Positions 29,201 to 38,131 are shown, counted from the stretch's first letter. The stretch: 64,000 nt of DNA from Kalymmatonema hyalinum WJT4-NPBG1 (GCA_019359075.1 JAHHIB010000013.1:42112-106111), one strand, 5' to 3'. Notes: generated by a model from the sequence alone, not told the origin. Numbers and translations are program-made.

Positions 29201-31614
29201 ACTTCCACAGCTTCTGTATGCAGCGCTAGTGTCAAATCATAGTGGGTTTGCCAAGAATCTTCAGCTAAGAGTCTCAACCCCACTGTTAAATTTCGACAAG
29301 CAGTTTCATAAGCAGTAGAAGTCTTGGCTTTGCGACCTGCAAGTAAATTTAGGCGAGCTAATTCATATTTTTCTGACTGTTCGTTAATGAGGTCAAATCC
29401 AATATTTAACTGGTTAACAATGTCAAATATTTGGTCTTCTAATCGTTCTGATATTATATTTTGTAGTAGCTTTCCTATTTGAAAATGTGTAATTTTTTTC
29501 TTCTCTTCTGGAATGAGCGAATAGGCAGCCTGTTGGACGCGGTCATGTAAAAATCGGTAAGCACTTTTCGACGGTTCAAAGGGAAGTTGATCGAGTTCTT
29601 CTTGCGTAAAAACTAAGGGAATATTATAATTATCATTAATAGGTAAAATTAAACCTTCAGAAACTGCTTCCCATAACTCATGAGCCGTTTCTTTCAAGGA
29701 TTTTTGGTTAACAATAGCAAGCACATTCAATTTAAATACTGTACCAATGCAGGCTGCTAATTTGAGAACTTGTTGTGTTGTCTCTGGTAATTTTTGAATT
29801 TTATCTACCATTAACTCGACCACACTCTGGTCTGTGATGCCAACTGCTTGGATTTGCTCGATATCCCATAACCACTTGCGTTTTACAAAGTCAAAGATTA
29901 AAAGATTTTGCTGGTATAGAGCTTTTAGCAATTGATTAAGAAAAAAGGGATTTCCTTGAGTCTTCTTGAACAGTAGCTCTGCTAGTTGCTTTGAATCTTC
30001 TGTTTTGTTAAGTGCGTCAGCAATCAGTTGCTCAACATGACTTTTCTGTAAATTTTGTAAGGTAATGTAGCTGACTCTGACACCCATTTTCTGTACTTCA
30101 TCTAACATCAGCATGAGAGGATGGGTTGGGCTAACTTCGTTATCTCTGTAAGCTCCAATGATAAGAAGACATTGACTATCCGAGTCGCTAATGAGTAACT
30201 GAATTAACTTAATAGAAGCAGAATCAGCCCACTGCAAGTCATCAAGGAATAGTACAAGTGGGTGTTCTGGATTCGCAAAAACATGAATGAATTTTTGGAA
30301 AACTAAATTAAAGCGATTTTGGGCTTCAGCAGCAGCTAGCCGGGGTACAGAATTCTGTTCTCCTACAATCAACTCGACTTGAGGTATAACATCAATAATC
30401 ACTTGACCGTTAGGGCCAACTGCCTCTAAAATTTTTGCTTTCCAAGTCTCAATTCTGTCTTGCTCTTCTGTTAGCAACTGGCGAATCAATTCCTGAAAAG
30501 CTTGAATGAGAGATGCATAGGGAATATCTCGTTTAAATTGGTCAAACTTTCCAGAGATAAAATAACCGTGTTTGCGAACCATCGGTTTATGAACTTCATT
30601 CACCAAAGAGGATTTACCGATGCCTGAATAACCACTTACCAACATCATTTCGGTACTGCCTTGGCTAATTCTCTCAAAAGCTGCCATTAAGGTTTGCACC
30701 TCACGCTCCCGACCATAGAGTTTTTCAGGAATATGAAATTGGCTAGATTTATCCTGCTGACCGAGAGGAAAGTCAATAATTGTCCCTGTTGCTTGCCATT
30801 GCAGCAGACACTCCTCTAAATCTGCCTTTAATCCATAGGCATTTTGGTATCGGTCTTCCGCCGTCTTGGCTAAGAGTTTCATCACCAGTTTGGAAACGGC
30901 TAGTGGCACTGATTGATTTAACTCATGGGGAGCTACAGGTGTTTGAGCGATATGAGAGTGAACTAATTCCATGACATCTTTCGTCTGGAATGGTAACTGT
31001 CCAGTCAAAATCTCATAGAACGTGACTCCCAAGGAGTAAAAATCAGTGCGATAGTCAATGGCTCGATTCATTCGCCCCGTTTGTTCGGGGGACATATAAG
31101 GTAAAGTTCCTTCCAAAGATTTGGGATTAATAATCCTAGGATTCTCTCGTGACAGGGATGAGGCAATGCTAAAGTCTGTAATTTTAACTTTTCCGGTTTC
31201 CGAATTAAAGATAATGTTTTGTGGTTTAATATCTTTATGAATAATCTTGTGGGTATGCAACTGTCCTAGAGTTTCAGAAAGTTGGATAGCAATTTGTAAA
31301 AAATTTTCTAGTTTGAGCGATTTATTATTAATAAATTCTTTTAAAGATTTGCCACTAAAGTCTTCTAAAATTAAGGCTAAACCGTTTTCATAATTAACGA
31401 GTTCATAGGCTTTGACAATCCCAACAATTTCTAAATCTCGAATGATTTCATATTCATGTTTAAGCCGAGCAACATTTTTCAGAATAGAATACTCATTCTT
31501 GAGTAGCTTAATCACTACATATTGCTGATCTTGCTCTCTTTGTGCTCGGTAAATAACAGTTTTGTTAGTTTCATACAAGACTTCTGCGAGCCTGTACTTC
31601 AGACCGATCAGCAT
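26254..31614 (-). CDS. Ser/Thr kinase-AAA ATPase-GAF-histidine kinase fusion
   Basis: 1786 residues. Domains in order: Hanks-type kinase (about 5-275; HKDIKPQNIIF, DFS in place of DFG, GTLPYMSPEQTGR), an AAA/NACHT-like ATPase (about 295-560; Walker A SGYSGIGKSS, Walker B LVLFLDDLQWAD), a long TPR-like helical region (about 700-1290), GAF (about 1350-1510), coiled coil, then HisKA with the phospho-His in GVSHEVNNPVGF and HATPase_c with NLIANAIDALDE, ADNGIGM and GKGTGLGLSIS. This is the large two-component/Ser-Thr kinase family common in Nostocales. The Gly of DFG is replaced by Ser, but the catalytic Asp and Lys remain. There is no receiver. It may link eukaryotic-type and two-component signalling; the signal is unknown. 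Confidence 0.95.
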   Translation of the reverse strand: MLIGLKYRLAEVLYETNKTVIYRAQREQDQQYVVIKLLKNEYSILKNVARLKHEYEIIRDLEIVGIVKAYELVNYENGLALILEDFSGKSLKEFINNKSLKLENFLQIAIQLSETLGQLHTHKIIHKDIKPQNIIFNSETGKVKITDFSIASSLSRENPRIINPKSLEGTLPYMSPEQTGRMNRAIDYRTDFYSLGVTFYEILTGQLPFQTKDVMELVHSHIAQTPVAPHELNQSVPLAVSKLVMKLLAKTAEDRYQNAYGLKADLEECLLQWQATGTIIDFPLGQQDKSSQFHIPEKLYGREREVQTLMAAFERISQGSTEMMLVSGYSGIGKSSLVNEVHKPMVRKHGYFISGKFDQFKRDIPYASLIQAFQELIRQLLTEEQDRIETWKAKILEAVGPNGQVIIDVIPQVELIVGEQNSVPRLAAAEAQNRFNLVFQKFIHVFANPEHPLVLFLDDLQWADSASIKLIQLLISDSDSQCLLIIGAYRDNEVSPTHPLMLMLDEVQKMGVRVSYITLQNLQKSHVEQLIADALNKTEDSKQLAELLFKKTQGNPFFLNQLLKALYQQNLLIFDFVKRKWLWDIEQIQAVGITDQSVVELMVDKIQKLPETTQQVLKLAACIGTVFKLNVLAIVNQKSLKETAHELWEAVSEGLILPINDNYNIPLVFTQEELDQLPFEPSKSAYRFLHDRVQQAAYSLIPEEKKKITHFQIGKLLQNIISERLEDQIFDIVNQLNIGFDLINEQSEKYELARLNLLAGRKAKTSTAYETACRNLTVGLRLLAEDSWQTHYDLTLALHTEAVEVEYLNTNFERAQTLAEIVFQESRELLDKVKVYEIQIQFYISQNKMREGIDIALQVLSALGIFLPEEPEELNLATEQLQQDLSSWRGEKIDDLQCLPTMTDPYKIAAMRILVTVTPPVFIAYPTLFPLLALTMVNLCIQYGNSVLASYGYVEYSLLFLGAMGDIDSGYRFGRLALKLLTQFDSRELKPKVYLVYNFFVRHWKEHVRTTLQPLLEAFQSGIEVGDVEYACYSASFYCGYVFLSGESLEIVSQSQRAYLDFIRKSKQEFQLYFGKIWYQLALKLQGKAGEKDCFESQDFDEAEVKLFLQKNNNHVSLISLYLCKTILSYLFKNYPQAIANAELGLKYEKILVGLIQIAQINFYYSLSLLGQYPTLNPAQQKEALKIVETNQHKMKHWAEHAPENYQHKYELVEAEKARILIQYIEAMEYYERAIQGAREQQYLQEEALAYELAAEFYYALSRQEIAQTYLHKAHFCYGSWGAIAKVQDLEARYPQFFVAASTRKTIIPRTTETTTFTISADARILDATTVIKASLALSSEIIIENLLRQLMNIMIENAGAQKGLFLAKQDNHWTIEAEKLENSEVTVLQSIPVDASQNLAISVINYVQRTRENLVINDAIQEERFATDAYIVANQPKSILCLPIIHQSKLTAILYLENNLTTGAFTRERLEVLKVLTSQVSISIENARLYAREQEKSRQLEQSLHKLQQTQAQLVQTEKISSLGQLVAGVSHEVNNPVGFIATNLEHLQGYIKGLVDLLELYQQYLPNSPADIQEKVEEIDLEFLLSDLPKILGSMKLGTDRICSIMSSLRIFSRQDAPQKQPADIHECLDSTLLILQHRLKASKERPAIQLVKEYGDLPLVECYAGQLNQVFMNLIANAIDALDEYNHERTFEESERRPNVIRIRTEVVDNTHVVIRIADNGIGMTEEVKQQLFCPFFTTKSPGKGTGLGLSISYQIIVEKHGGQLSALSAPGEGVEFVIKIPI

Positions 31615-31749
31615 ACCTTTGCTCTGTTGGTGAGTTGCAAAAATGACTTTTGTTAATGGGAAAGCAGCTTTTAATTTTGTATTATTGTTAAGAGCTGCTT
31701 ATCCCAAGATAACAGAAGTAAGATTTTTTCATCTGCTATCCGTAAATTC

Positions 31750-33087
31750 TCATAATCCTGCACGTTGGCGGGCACGCACAGCACGTTCACGCGCTTTCAC
31801 TAAAATTTCTTTCTCATCCATTGTCGTCACTGTTCTGTTCTGCATCACAATTTGCCCATTAATAATGACTGTGTGGACATCAGATCCCCTGGCAGAGTAG
31901 ACGAGTGTAGCCATTGGATCATGCATCGGGATTAGGTGGGGAGCTTCTGTGTTAATCAGGATGATGTCAGCTAGAAATCCCGGTTGAATGGAACCCAGTG
32001 ACGAACCCATGCCAATCGCTCTTGCACCTCCTCTGGTTGCCATAGTGAATACATCCTTAGCAATCAGTACGTCTGCCTGACGGGTAACGGCTTTTTGCAG
32101 CAAAGCAGCATTCTTCATCACCTCAATCATGTCTTGTGTGTTGTTACATGCAGGTCCATCACAGGCAAGACCAATATTAATCCCTGCTGCTCGCAGCTGT
32201 GGAATCGGTGCTACCCCAGAGGCAAGTATCATATTACTCGTGGGATCGTGGATGACATGGGAGCCAGTTTCGGCAATCAGACCAATGTCATGCTCAGAAA
32301 GATGGACACAATGATTTAGCATAACGCGATCGCCTAGTGCGCCCACATCAGCGAGCATCTCCACATTGCTTTTCCCTGTACGACTGCGGACAAGGTCGTT
32401 GTATTCAGGTGTTTCTGATGTATGCAGGTGAATGATAACGTTGTTTTCCTGTGACAGATGGACGGCATCAACAAAGGCATCAGCACTTGATCCCCAAGGA
32501 ATTAAAGGACCAATCCCAATGCGGACTCGCTCATGATCTCTCCAATTTCGGATCAGGCGTTCGGATCTGCTAATAATGTCCTGCCTAGTCTCAATGAATC
32601 CGTCAAAAAATGATTCATCGTTGCTACAACGGCAAAAAATGGAGCGGATTCCAGTACGAGCTAGGGCGGCGACACAAACTTCATCAAAGCCATCTGCATA
32701 GTGTGCACAGACAAAAACTTCGCAGATAGTTGTGTTGCCAGCCTTGATATTCTCAATTGCCCCCAACTCCATCGATAGCACATAGTCTTCAATCTGCAAC
32801 GCCCGTAGCATTGGCACCTGGGCATCTGAGAGCCACTGGAGTAGAGAGCGATCGCTGCCCAACGAGCGACCGAAAATTGTGCATAGATGAGTATGGGCAT
32901 TGATAAAGCCTGGGCAAACTAGCATACCTTTGGCATCAATGACTTGGTCATAGTTGGACGTTGTCGGGTGACCACTGCCTACTTCCACAATCATATTCTC
33001 ATCAACCAGTACGTAGCCATTCTCAATAATGCTATTAGCATCATCGCTTGTGAGAATGGTGCCCCCTAAAATTAGTAGTGTTGACAT
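31750..33087 (-). CDS. Amidohydrolase (TRZ/ATZ/SAH-deaminase family)
   Basis: 445 residues, metal-dependent hydrolase fold. Metal ligands appear in FINAHTHLCT (HxH), in IIHLHTSETPEY, in MLNHCVHLSEHDI and in the Asp of GLACDGPACNNTQDM. N- and C-terminal beta-sandwich parts (DAKGMLVCPGF; PGFLADIILINTE) complete the family layout. Relatives deaminate S-adenosylhomocysteine, 5'-methylthioadenosine, guanine-like or triazine compounds; the substrate cannot be told from sequence. The gene stands 135 bp upstream of the large kinase gene on the same strand but is probably independent. Cytoplasmic. Confidence 0.88.
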   Translation of the reverse strand: MSTLLILGGTILTSDDANSIIENGYVLVDENMIVEVGSGHPTTSNYDQVIDAKGMLVCPGFINAHTHLCTIFGRSLGSDRSLLQWLSDAQVPMLRALQIEDYVLSMELGAIENIKAGNTTICEVFVCAHYADGFDEVCVAALARTGIRSIFCRCSNDESFFDGFIETRQDIISRSERLIRNWRDHERVRIGIGPLIPWGSSADAFVDAVHLSQENNVIIHLHTSETPEYNDLVRSRTGKSNVEMLADVGALGDRVMLNHCVHLSEHDIGLIAETGSHVIHDPTSNMILASGVAPIPQLRAAGINIGLACDGPACNNTQDMIEVMKNAALLQKAVTRQADVLIAKDVFTMATRGGARAIGMGSSLGSIQPGFLADIILINTEAPHLIPMHDPMATLVYSARGSDVHTVIINGQIVMQNRTVTTMDEKEILVKARERAVRARQRAGL

Positions 33088-33432
33088 CTCAACTTACCTT
33101 AGTCTCGGTAAGTTGAGGTTAGAGCAAAATCTGTCCCCTTACAAGATTACCGCTGCCTCACATTACAACTTTCTACTTAATTCTAAAAAGTGGAAGAAAC
33201 TAAGTTGGCGTTACTTGATTTTATTGACCCTTTGGCGATTAGACAAAGCCCAGTGCTTAAAGGGCAATCGCATCTTCCCGAGGTACGCAAAACACTACTT
33301 CAAATGTCGTGTTCTCTGGATTTTCACCGCATACAGTATTAGGGCAAGATAGCAGGTGTCAGCAGTAGAAACGCTGCAAGAATTACTGAATAACACCTGG
33401 TAACTAGTAACTAATGCAGAGGTAAACAGTCT
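33088..33432. other. Divergent intergenic region upstream of hsp20
   Basis: 345 bp between the amidohydrolase start (minus) and hsp20 (plus). It must carry the hsp20 promoter and 5' untranslated region. No CIRCE operator (TTAGCACTC with its inverted partner) was found. A ribosome-binding site GAGG lies about 12 bases before the hsp20 ATG. Confidence 0.5.
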
Positions 33433-33912
33433 ATGATGATTCGCTACTGGCAACCTTTTAGAGAATTAGAAAACCTTCGTCGTCAGATGGATCAAGTGTT
33501 TGATGAGCTAACGGCTCAAACTAGTGATGCACCATCTGCTGCTTGGGCTCCTGCTGTTGAGCTAATTGATGCAGGTGATAACTTGATTTTAAAAGCACAG
33601 CTTCCTGGTGTTGCACCAAAGGATGTGGATGTGCAAGTGACTCGTGATGCTATTTCTCTTTCCGGAGAACGTCAGCGCCAGCATAACGACTCCAACCACC
33701 TGCACTCTGAATTCCGTTATGGTCAGTTCCAGCGCATCATTAACTTACCAGTTGCAGTGCAAAATGACAAGGTACAAGCTGATTACCGCGATGGTATTCT
33801 AACTCTTACCCTGCCTAAGGTAGAACAAGTCCGTAATCGTGTCGTCAAGATTAATCTAGGCGAACTATCTTCGTCTGCTTCTGGTGGAACCCTGGAAGCC
33901 AGTGTCAACTAA
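33433..33912 (+). CDS. Small heat-shock protein (Hsp20/alpha-crystallin)
   Basis: 159 residues. The alpha-crystallin domain spans about 37-135: ELIDAGDNLILKAQLPGV, VDVQVTRDAISLSGER, SEFRYGQFQRIINLP and the C-terminal DGILTLTLPK signature. A short N-terminal arm (MMIRYWQPFRELENLRRQM) and a tail with VVKINL, close to the I/V-x-I/V dimer-docking motif, are both typical. ATP-independent holdase that binds unfolding proteins and, in cyanobacteria, thylakoid membranes. It may also start at the second Met. A long palindrome downstream (34073-34121) likely terminates it. Confidence 0.95.
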   Translation: MMIRYWQPFRELENLRRQMDQVFDELTAQTSDAPSAAWAPAVELIDAGDNLILKAQLPGVAPKDVDVQVTRDAISLSGERQRQHNDSNHLHSEFRYGQFQRIINLPVAVQNDKVQADYRDGILTLTLPKVEQVRNRVVKINLGELSSSASGGTLEASVN

Positions 33913-34072
33913 TGAAGTAAGGGAACTCGTTTCGCCTTGCAAAAAATCACTTTTATTGCTGCTACGCATCGTACTAACTACCAAGTGCATTACAGCTAAG
34001 CTTCTATGTACTGGTAGTGATCTGAGCAATAACTTCTAATACAAAATCCGCTTAGTGACTTATCGTCAGTTT

Positions 34073-34129
34073 CCTCACTTCTAACCTGTCTCCCAAGTTG
34101 GGAAAGGAGTTAGGGGTGAGGATTTTTGT
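34073..34129 (+). terminator. Long palindrome followed by T-rich tail after hsp20
   Basis: Arms CCTCACTTCTAAC and GTTAGGGGTGAGG enclose about 22 bases, and GATTTTTGTG follows. It can form a strong hairpin, though it lies 160 bp after hsp20 and could also be a dispersed repeat. Confidence 0.5.
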
Positions 34130-34144
34130 GCTGGAATTAGCTAA

Positions 34145-34168
34145 AACACAAAAACCCGCCAAAGCGGG
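34145..34168 (-). terminator. Rho-independent terminator of the 51-residue gene
   Basis: On the minus strand CCCGC and GCGGG pair around a four-base TTTG loop, and GTTTTTGTGTTTT follows directly. It lies 45 bp after the stop at 34213. Confidence 0.82.
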
Positions 34169-34212
34169 CTAATACACAACAAAACTATGAACTAGAACAA
34201 TAAAATCTTGAC

Positions 34213-34368
34213 TTAGCTAAAATACTTCATTTCTGCTTCCAATTGGCTAATTAGCTTTTCATCGCCCTTGGCTCTAGCTACTTCTAAGCGATGTTCTAAA
34301 GTTCTTCTAATATTCAATTGATGCACTTCCCGTGCTTTTGTTATTGCTTGCACTCTGTTCTTGGTCAT
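34213..34368 (-). CDS. Small helical protein, 51 residues
   Basis: ATG to TAA encodes 51 residues beginning MTKNRVQAITKAREVHQLNI and ending SQLEAEMKYFS. It is charged and helical throughout, with no membrane segment. I accept it because it has a clear rho-independent terminator 45 bp downstream, clean codon use and a sequence that resembles small conserved cyanobacterial proteins I have seen annotated as hypothetical. The charged heptads (RRTLEHRLEVARAKGDEKL) suggest a short coiled coil or a binding partner for a larger protein. Function unknown. It is divergent from the SAM hydrolase gene, whose ATG is 129 bp away. Confidence 0.75.
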   Translation of the reverse strand: MTKNRVQAITKAREVHQLNIRRTLEHRLEVARAKGDEKLISQLEAEMKYFS

Positions 34369-34496
34369 TTAACGATCAGCCTCTTTGATTTCTCCATAAA
34401 TGTCTGCTTTTCATAACATAACAAAATATTCGTAGCTTTTGCTACAGAAAAACCAAACTTAATATATATTAATCAACCAGAATATATTATAGCCAG

Positions 34497-35282
34497 ATGC
34501 ATCCTAACCCCATGATCACTATGCTCAGCGATTTTGGCGATCGCGATATTTATGTCGGCGTGATGAAGGGAGTCATTGCCCAAATCAACCCATTCGTGAG
34601 GGTGGTAGACTTGACACATCAAATTCCGCCGCAAAACATCGCAGCAGCTAGGTTTTGCCTGATGAATGCTTACCCCTACTTTTCAGATGGGACAGTGCAT
34701 TTGGCAGTGGTTGATCCGGGTGTGGGAGGAACCCGACGGGCGATCGCCGTAGAATTTGCCAATGGGTATCTCGTAGGACCAGATAATGGCACATTCAGCG
34801 GATTATTAAGTCAAAGTCCAGCGAGCGCAGTAGTAGAATTGACAAACCCTGATTATTGGAGAATCCCTCAACCGAGCAAGACTTTCCACGGTAGGGATAT
34901 TTTTGCACCAGTCGCTGCACATCTTGCGAAGGGAGTCCCTTTTAAAGAGCTAGGGAATCCAATTAACGAAGCAACTTTGGTACAAATGGACATATCTGGA
35001 TGTATTTTAACAGAAACTGGTATAGCAGGTTCTATTCAATATATTGACCACTTCGGTAACTTAGTCACCAATATTCCAGGAAATTACGTGCAAGGCAAAA
35101 CTTGGTACGTCAAAGCAGCTGGGTTAACGATTACAGGAAGTGAAGCTTATAGTGACGTGGAAGTTGGAGAGGCGATCGCACTCGTTGAAAGTCACGGTTG
35201 GGTAGAAATTGCTATCAATCGCGGTAATGCACAATCACAGTTGCAGATACAGTTGGGAGATACAGTGGAACTTGCTTTTTAA
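34497..35282 (+). CDS. DUF62 S-adenosylmethionine hydrolase/halogenase-fold protein
   Basis: 261 residues; start at 34497 or at the internal ATG at 34512 (MITMLSDFGDRD). Family marks: MLSDFGDRDIYVGVMKGVI, HLAVVDPGVGG, YLVGPDNGTFSGLL, TFHGRDIFAPVAAHLA and, in the C-terminal beta-barrel, YIDHFGNLVTNI. This is the DUF62/fluorinase family. Most bacterial members use water (hydroxide) to split SAM into adenosine and methionine through an Asp-Arg-His set; the chlorinase-specific insertion loop is not evident. Cytoplasmic trimer in known structures. No operon partner is certain; the next gene starts 201 bp later. Confidence 0.9.
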   Translation: MHPNPMITMLSDFGDRDIYVGVMKGVIAQINPFVRVVDLTHQIPPQNIAAARFCLMNAYPYFSDGTVHLAVVDPGVGGTRRAIAVEFANGYLVGPDNGTFSGLLSQSPASAVVELTNPDYWRIPQPSKTFHGRDIFAPVAAHLAKGVPFKELGNPINEATLVQMDISGCILTETGIAGSIQYIDHFGNLVTNIPGNYVQGKTWYVKAAGLTITGSEAYSDVEVGEAIALVESHGWVEIAINRGNAQSQLQIQLGDTVELAF

Positions 35283-35483
35283 GCTCAGGCAGTTTTTTAG
35301 GAGCCAAGTTTGAGGGCTTTATCCCCTAAGATGAAGATATAAAGGCACTTAGTTCGGTAAGAGTTCCAGAAATTCACACCAGATAACAGGCAAGGGAAGG
35401 TAATTATTAGTATAGAAATTGTGGATTAAAAAATTTTTTGCTATTACCACCAAGTCATCCAAAATTTCAAATCTAAAATAACT

Positions 35484-36137
35484 ATGACTCAGCAAACAGT
35501 ATTTGTACCAGAAGTTTATCAAGGTCAGTTTGGAGAATTTACGCTCACTGAGGGCGATCGCACAGGCGTGATCATCTACCGTGCTGGATTAATGGTAGCT
35601 GCACTCAGTTTTGCGATCGGCAGCGCTTTGGTTGTGCTAAACAATAACCCTGATTTCCAACTCCTAACGCCTCTATATGCCTGTTTCAGTCTCGCGCTTG
35701 GTGTCAGTTTACTGACCATCCATATATATATGGCATTTCTGCACCGACTTTTGCAACTTTTTTGGGGTATTGGCAGCATAACCGCAGTTATCCTGGCATT
35801 ATCTAGCAGTACACCTTTAGCTGTAACCGTTTACACTCAACCACTAACCTTGCTGGGAATAGGCTTTACCTTTGTCGCTTTGACAGGGATTTACTTCAAA
35901 GAAGCATTTTGCTTCAATCGTCTGGAAACCAAAATACTGACGCCAATAGTGCCGGTACTACTGCTAGGACATATGTTTGGAGTCTTGCCAACACAAGGAG
36001 AACAGGTTTTATTAGGACTGTGGGCAATTTTGTTTGTGGTGTTTGCACTGCGTAAAGCAATACAAGCAATTCCTCCGGATATTGGGGATAAATCTGTGTT
36101 TGAATATTTGAAGGCACAGCGTTTAGCAAAGGTGTAA
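35484..36137 (+). CDS. DUF2301 integral membrane protein
   Basis: 217 residues with about six membrane helices between residues 30 and 190. The N-terminal soluble part (VFVPEVYQGQFGEFTLTEGD) and loop GIYFKEAFCFNRLETKILTP are characteristic of the cyanobacteria/plastid DUF2301 family. Function is unknown. The stop codon overlaps the start of the next gene (TAATG), so translation of the two is coupled. Confidence 0.82.
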   Translation: MTQQTVFVPEVYQGQFGEFTLTEGDRTGVIIYRAGLMVAALSFAIGSALVVLNNNPDFQLLTPLYACFSLALGVSLLTIHIYMAFLHRLLQLFWGIGSITAVILALSSSTPLAVTVYTQPLTLLGIGFTFVALTGIYFKEAFCFNRLETKILTPIVPVLLLGHMFGVLPTQGEQVLLGLWAILFVVFALRKAIQAIPPDIGDKSVFEYLKAQRLAKV

Positions 36138-36826
36138 TGCCTACTACAACTCGTTATAAAAAGCACAAGTTCCCCAAAATTCGGTTAATAAAGCGGCAAG
36201 AAATGTGGATGTTTACCCTTCAAGGATGGGTGAGTCTGTTCGCAACTGCCGCTATTTTATTATTTTTCATGATAACTTACATACACCCATTTCTAGCAGT
36301 CACTTCCCCCATCAAAGCAGATGCATTGGTTGTGGAAGGATGGCTATCAGACGAAGCACTAAAACAAGCGTTTGCTGAAATTTCCACTGGTTCCTATCGC
36401 CAAATTTTTACCACAGGAGTACCTGTGGAAAGAGGTTCCTATCTGGTTGAATACAAGAATTTTGCAGAAATTGCCGCAGCAACTCTCAAAGAAATGGGTG
36501 TACCAAAAGAAAAGCTGGTCGTTGTTCCGGCACCTAAAGTTATTAAGGATCGTACTCATGCCTCTGCCGTGGCATTTCATCAATGGCTATTAAATTCAAA
36601 TGACCAGCTAAAATCAGTAAATTTGTTTACAAATGATGCCCATGCCCGTAGAAGTTGGCTGATATACAAACAAGTCCTTGCTCCCAAAATCAAAGTGGGA
36701 GTGATTGCCGCCGATCCATCAGAATACGATCCAAAGAAATGGTGGGTTTCTAGCGAAGGTGTGCGGACAGTCATTTCTGAGGCGATCGCTTATATTTATG
36801 CGCTATTTGTGAAGTGGAAAGCCTGA
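36137..36826 (+). CDS. YdcF-like DUF218 membrane protein
   Basis: 229 residues with one N-terminal membrane helix (about 27-50) and an exposed DUF218-type domain: IKADALVVEGWLSDEALKQA, IFTTGVP, KEKLVVVPAPKVIKDRTHAS and NLFTNDAHARRSWLIYKQVL. It is more diverged than the SanA-like protein at 14194. The start overlaps the stop of the DUF2301 gene by one base, so the pair forms an operon. Its envelope role is inferred from the family only. Confidence 0.78.
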   Translation: MPTTTRYKKHKFPKIRLIKRQEMWMFTLQGWVSLFATAAILLFFMITYIHPFLAVTSPIKADALVVEGWLSDEALKQAFAEISTGSYRQIFTTGVPVERGSYLVEYKNFAEIAAATLKEMGVPKEKLVVVPAPKVIKDRTHASAVAFHQWLLNSNDQLKSVNLFTNDAHARRSWLIYKQVLAPKIKVGVIAADPSEYDPKKWWVSSEGVRTVISEAIAYIYALFVKWKA

Positions 36827-36941
36827 AGAGGAGGGGAGACAAGCGAGAGGGAGAACTGTGCAAAGTCCCCTTTGTCAAGGCACACTTTGCTTTCGTCGGG
36901 GGCTAACAACGGCTTATTTAGTACACTTGCACGCGGAAAAA

Positions 36942-36970
36942 CCTAACTTGATCGGTTAGGGATTTTCATT
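36942..36970 (+). terminator. Probable hairpin terminator
   Basis: CCTAAC and GTTAGG pair around TTGATCG, followed by GATTTTCATT. It lies between the DUF218 gene and dprA. Confidence 0.45.
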
Positions 36971-37009
36971 ATTTGGGAATAATAAACCCAGTGGCTTGAG
37001 GATCGGGAA

Positions 37010-38131
37010 TTGGGACAAGAACGTGCATACTGGCTAGCTTGGTCGCAAATTTCTGGGGTTGGCCCAGTATTATTACAACGGTTGCAGCAGCATTTTGGTA
37101 CACTGGCAGCAGCTTGGGAAGCTAAGCCTGCCGAGTTAGGAAAAGTAGAAGGTTTTGGTTTTCAGACTCTGCAAAAGGTCGTCCAACAACGTTCCCGTCT
37201 GCAACCTGAACAATTTCTTGTGCAACACCAAGAGCAAAACCCGAATTTCTGGACACCAGCAGATGCAGACTATCCCCGGTTACTGCTAGAAATTCCTAGC
37301 CCACCACCGATTGTGTATTATCGCGGTGAAGTAGACTTGCAAGAAAATCTCGGACAAAAACAACTCGTTGCGATAGTGGGTACACGCCAACCTTCGGAGT
37401 ATGGTATCCGTTGGACTCGCCAAATTAGTACGGCTTTGGCTAAAAATGGGTTCACAGTTGTTTCTGGTTTGGCAGAGGGAATAGATACTGAAAGCCACGC
37501 CGCTACGATGAAAGCTGGAGGACGCACGATCGCAGTTTTAGGTACAGGCGTAGATGTGGTATATCCATCCAAAAATCTAGAATTGTACAAGCAGATTTTG
37601 ACGGCTGGGTTGGTTGTGAGTGAGTATCCAGCAAAAACGCCACCAGATCGCACTCATTTTCCTCGTCGTAACAGAATTATCGCAGGTTTGAGTCGTGCTG
37701 TTTTGGTGATGGAAGCACCGATAAAATCAGGTGCTTTGATTACCGCAAGTTACGCAAACGATTTTGGGCGAGATGTTTATGTCCTACCAGGAAGACTGGA
37801 TGATTACCCATCTCAAGGGTGTTTAAAATTACTCAGCCAAGGGGCGACTCCCATTCTTAAAGAATTAGACGAACTGTTAAAAATGCTGGGAGCAATACCA
37901 CAACTTGATTCTGTTGAAGCATCGCCGTCATTAGAACAGCAGTTACCGTTGCCAATATTATCACCAGAACTGCAACGGGTAATAGATGCGATCGCTTCAG
38001 AACCTTTACCCTTTGATTTTATTGTTCAACAAACGGGGATGAGTGCGGGTGAAGTTTCTAGTGCTTTGTTGCAGTTGGAACTTATGGGTTTAGTTTCGCA
38101 ATTGCCAGGAATGCGGTATCAGCGCTGTTAA
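37010..38131 (+). CDS. dprA: DNA-processing protein DprA
   Basis: 373 residues from a TTG start; the only in-frame candidate, with GAGGA eight bases upstream and a stop just above. N-terminal helix-hairpin-helix/SAM-like part (about 1-65), Rossmann-fold DprA domain (about 75-290) with VAIVGTRQPSEYG, VSGLAEGIDTESH, AVLGTGVDVVYP and FPRRNRIIAGLS, and a C-terminal winged-helix domain (about 310-370; IVQQTGMSAGEVSSALLQLE). DprA binds single-stranded DNA and loads RecA during natural transformation. A broken TnpB gene abuts its 3' end, in another frame, leaving dprA complete. Confidence 0.95.
   Translation: MGQERAYWLAWSQISGVGPVLLQRLQQHFGTLAAAWEAKPAELGKVEGFGFQTLQKVVQQRSRLQPEQFLVQHQEQNPNFWTPADADYPRLLLEIPSPPPIVYYRGEVDLQENLGQKQLVAIVGTRQPSEYGIRWTRQISTALAKNGFTVVSGLAEGIDTESHAATMKAGGRTIAVLGTGVDVVYPSKNLELYKQILTAGLVVSEYPAKTPPDRTHFPRRNRIIAGLSRAVLVMEAPIKSGALITASYANDFGRDVYVLPGRLDDYPSQGCLKLLSQGATPILKELDELLKMLGAIPQLDSVEASPSLEQQLPLPILSPELQRVIDAIASEPLPFDFIVQQTGMSAGEVSSALLQLELMGLVSQLPGMRYQRC

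Noticed and set aside
33029..33352. 107-residue ORF overlapping the amidohydrolase start
   Set aside because: It overlaps a clear gene on the other strand, and its product has no protein-like conservation pattern.
33088..33432. CIRCE operator for hsp20
   Set aside because: No TTAGCACTC with an inverted GAGTGCTAA partner was seen.
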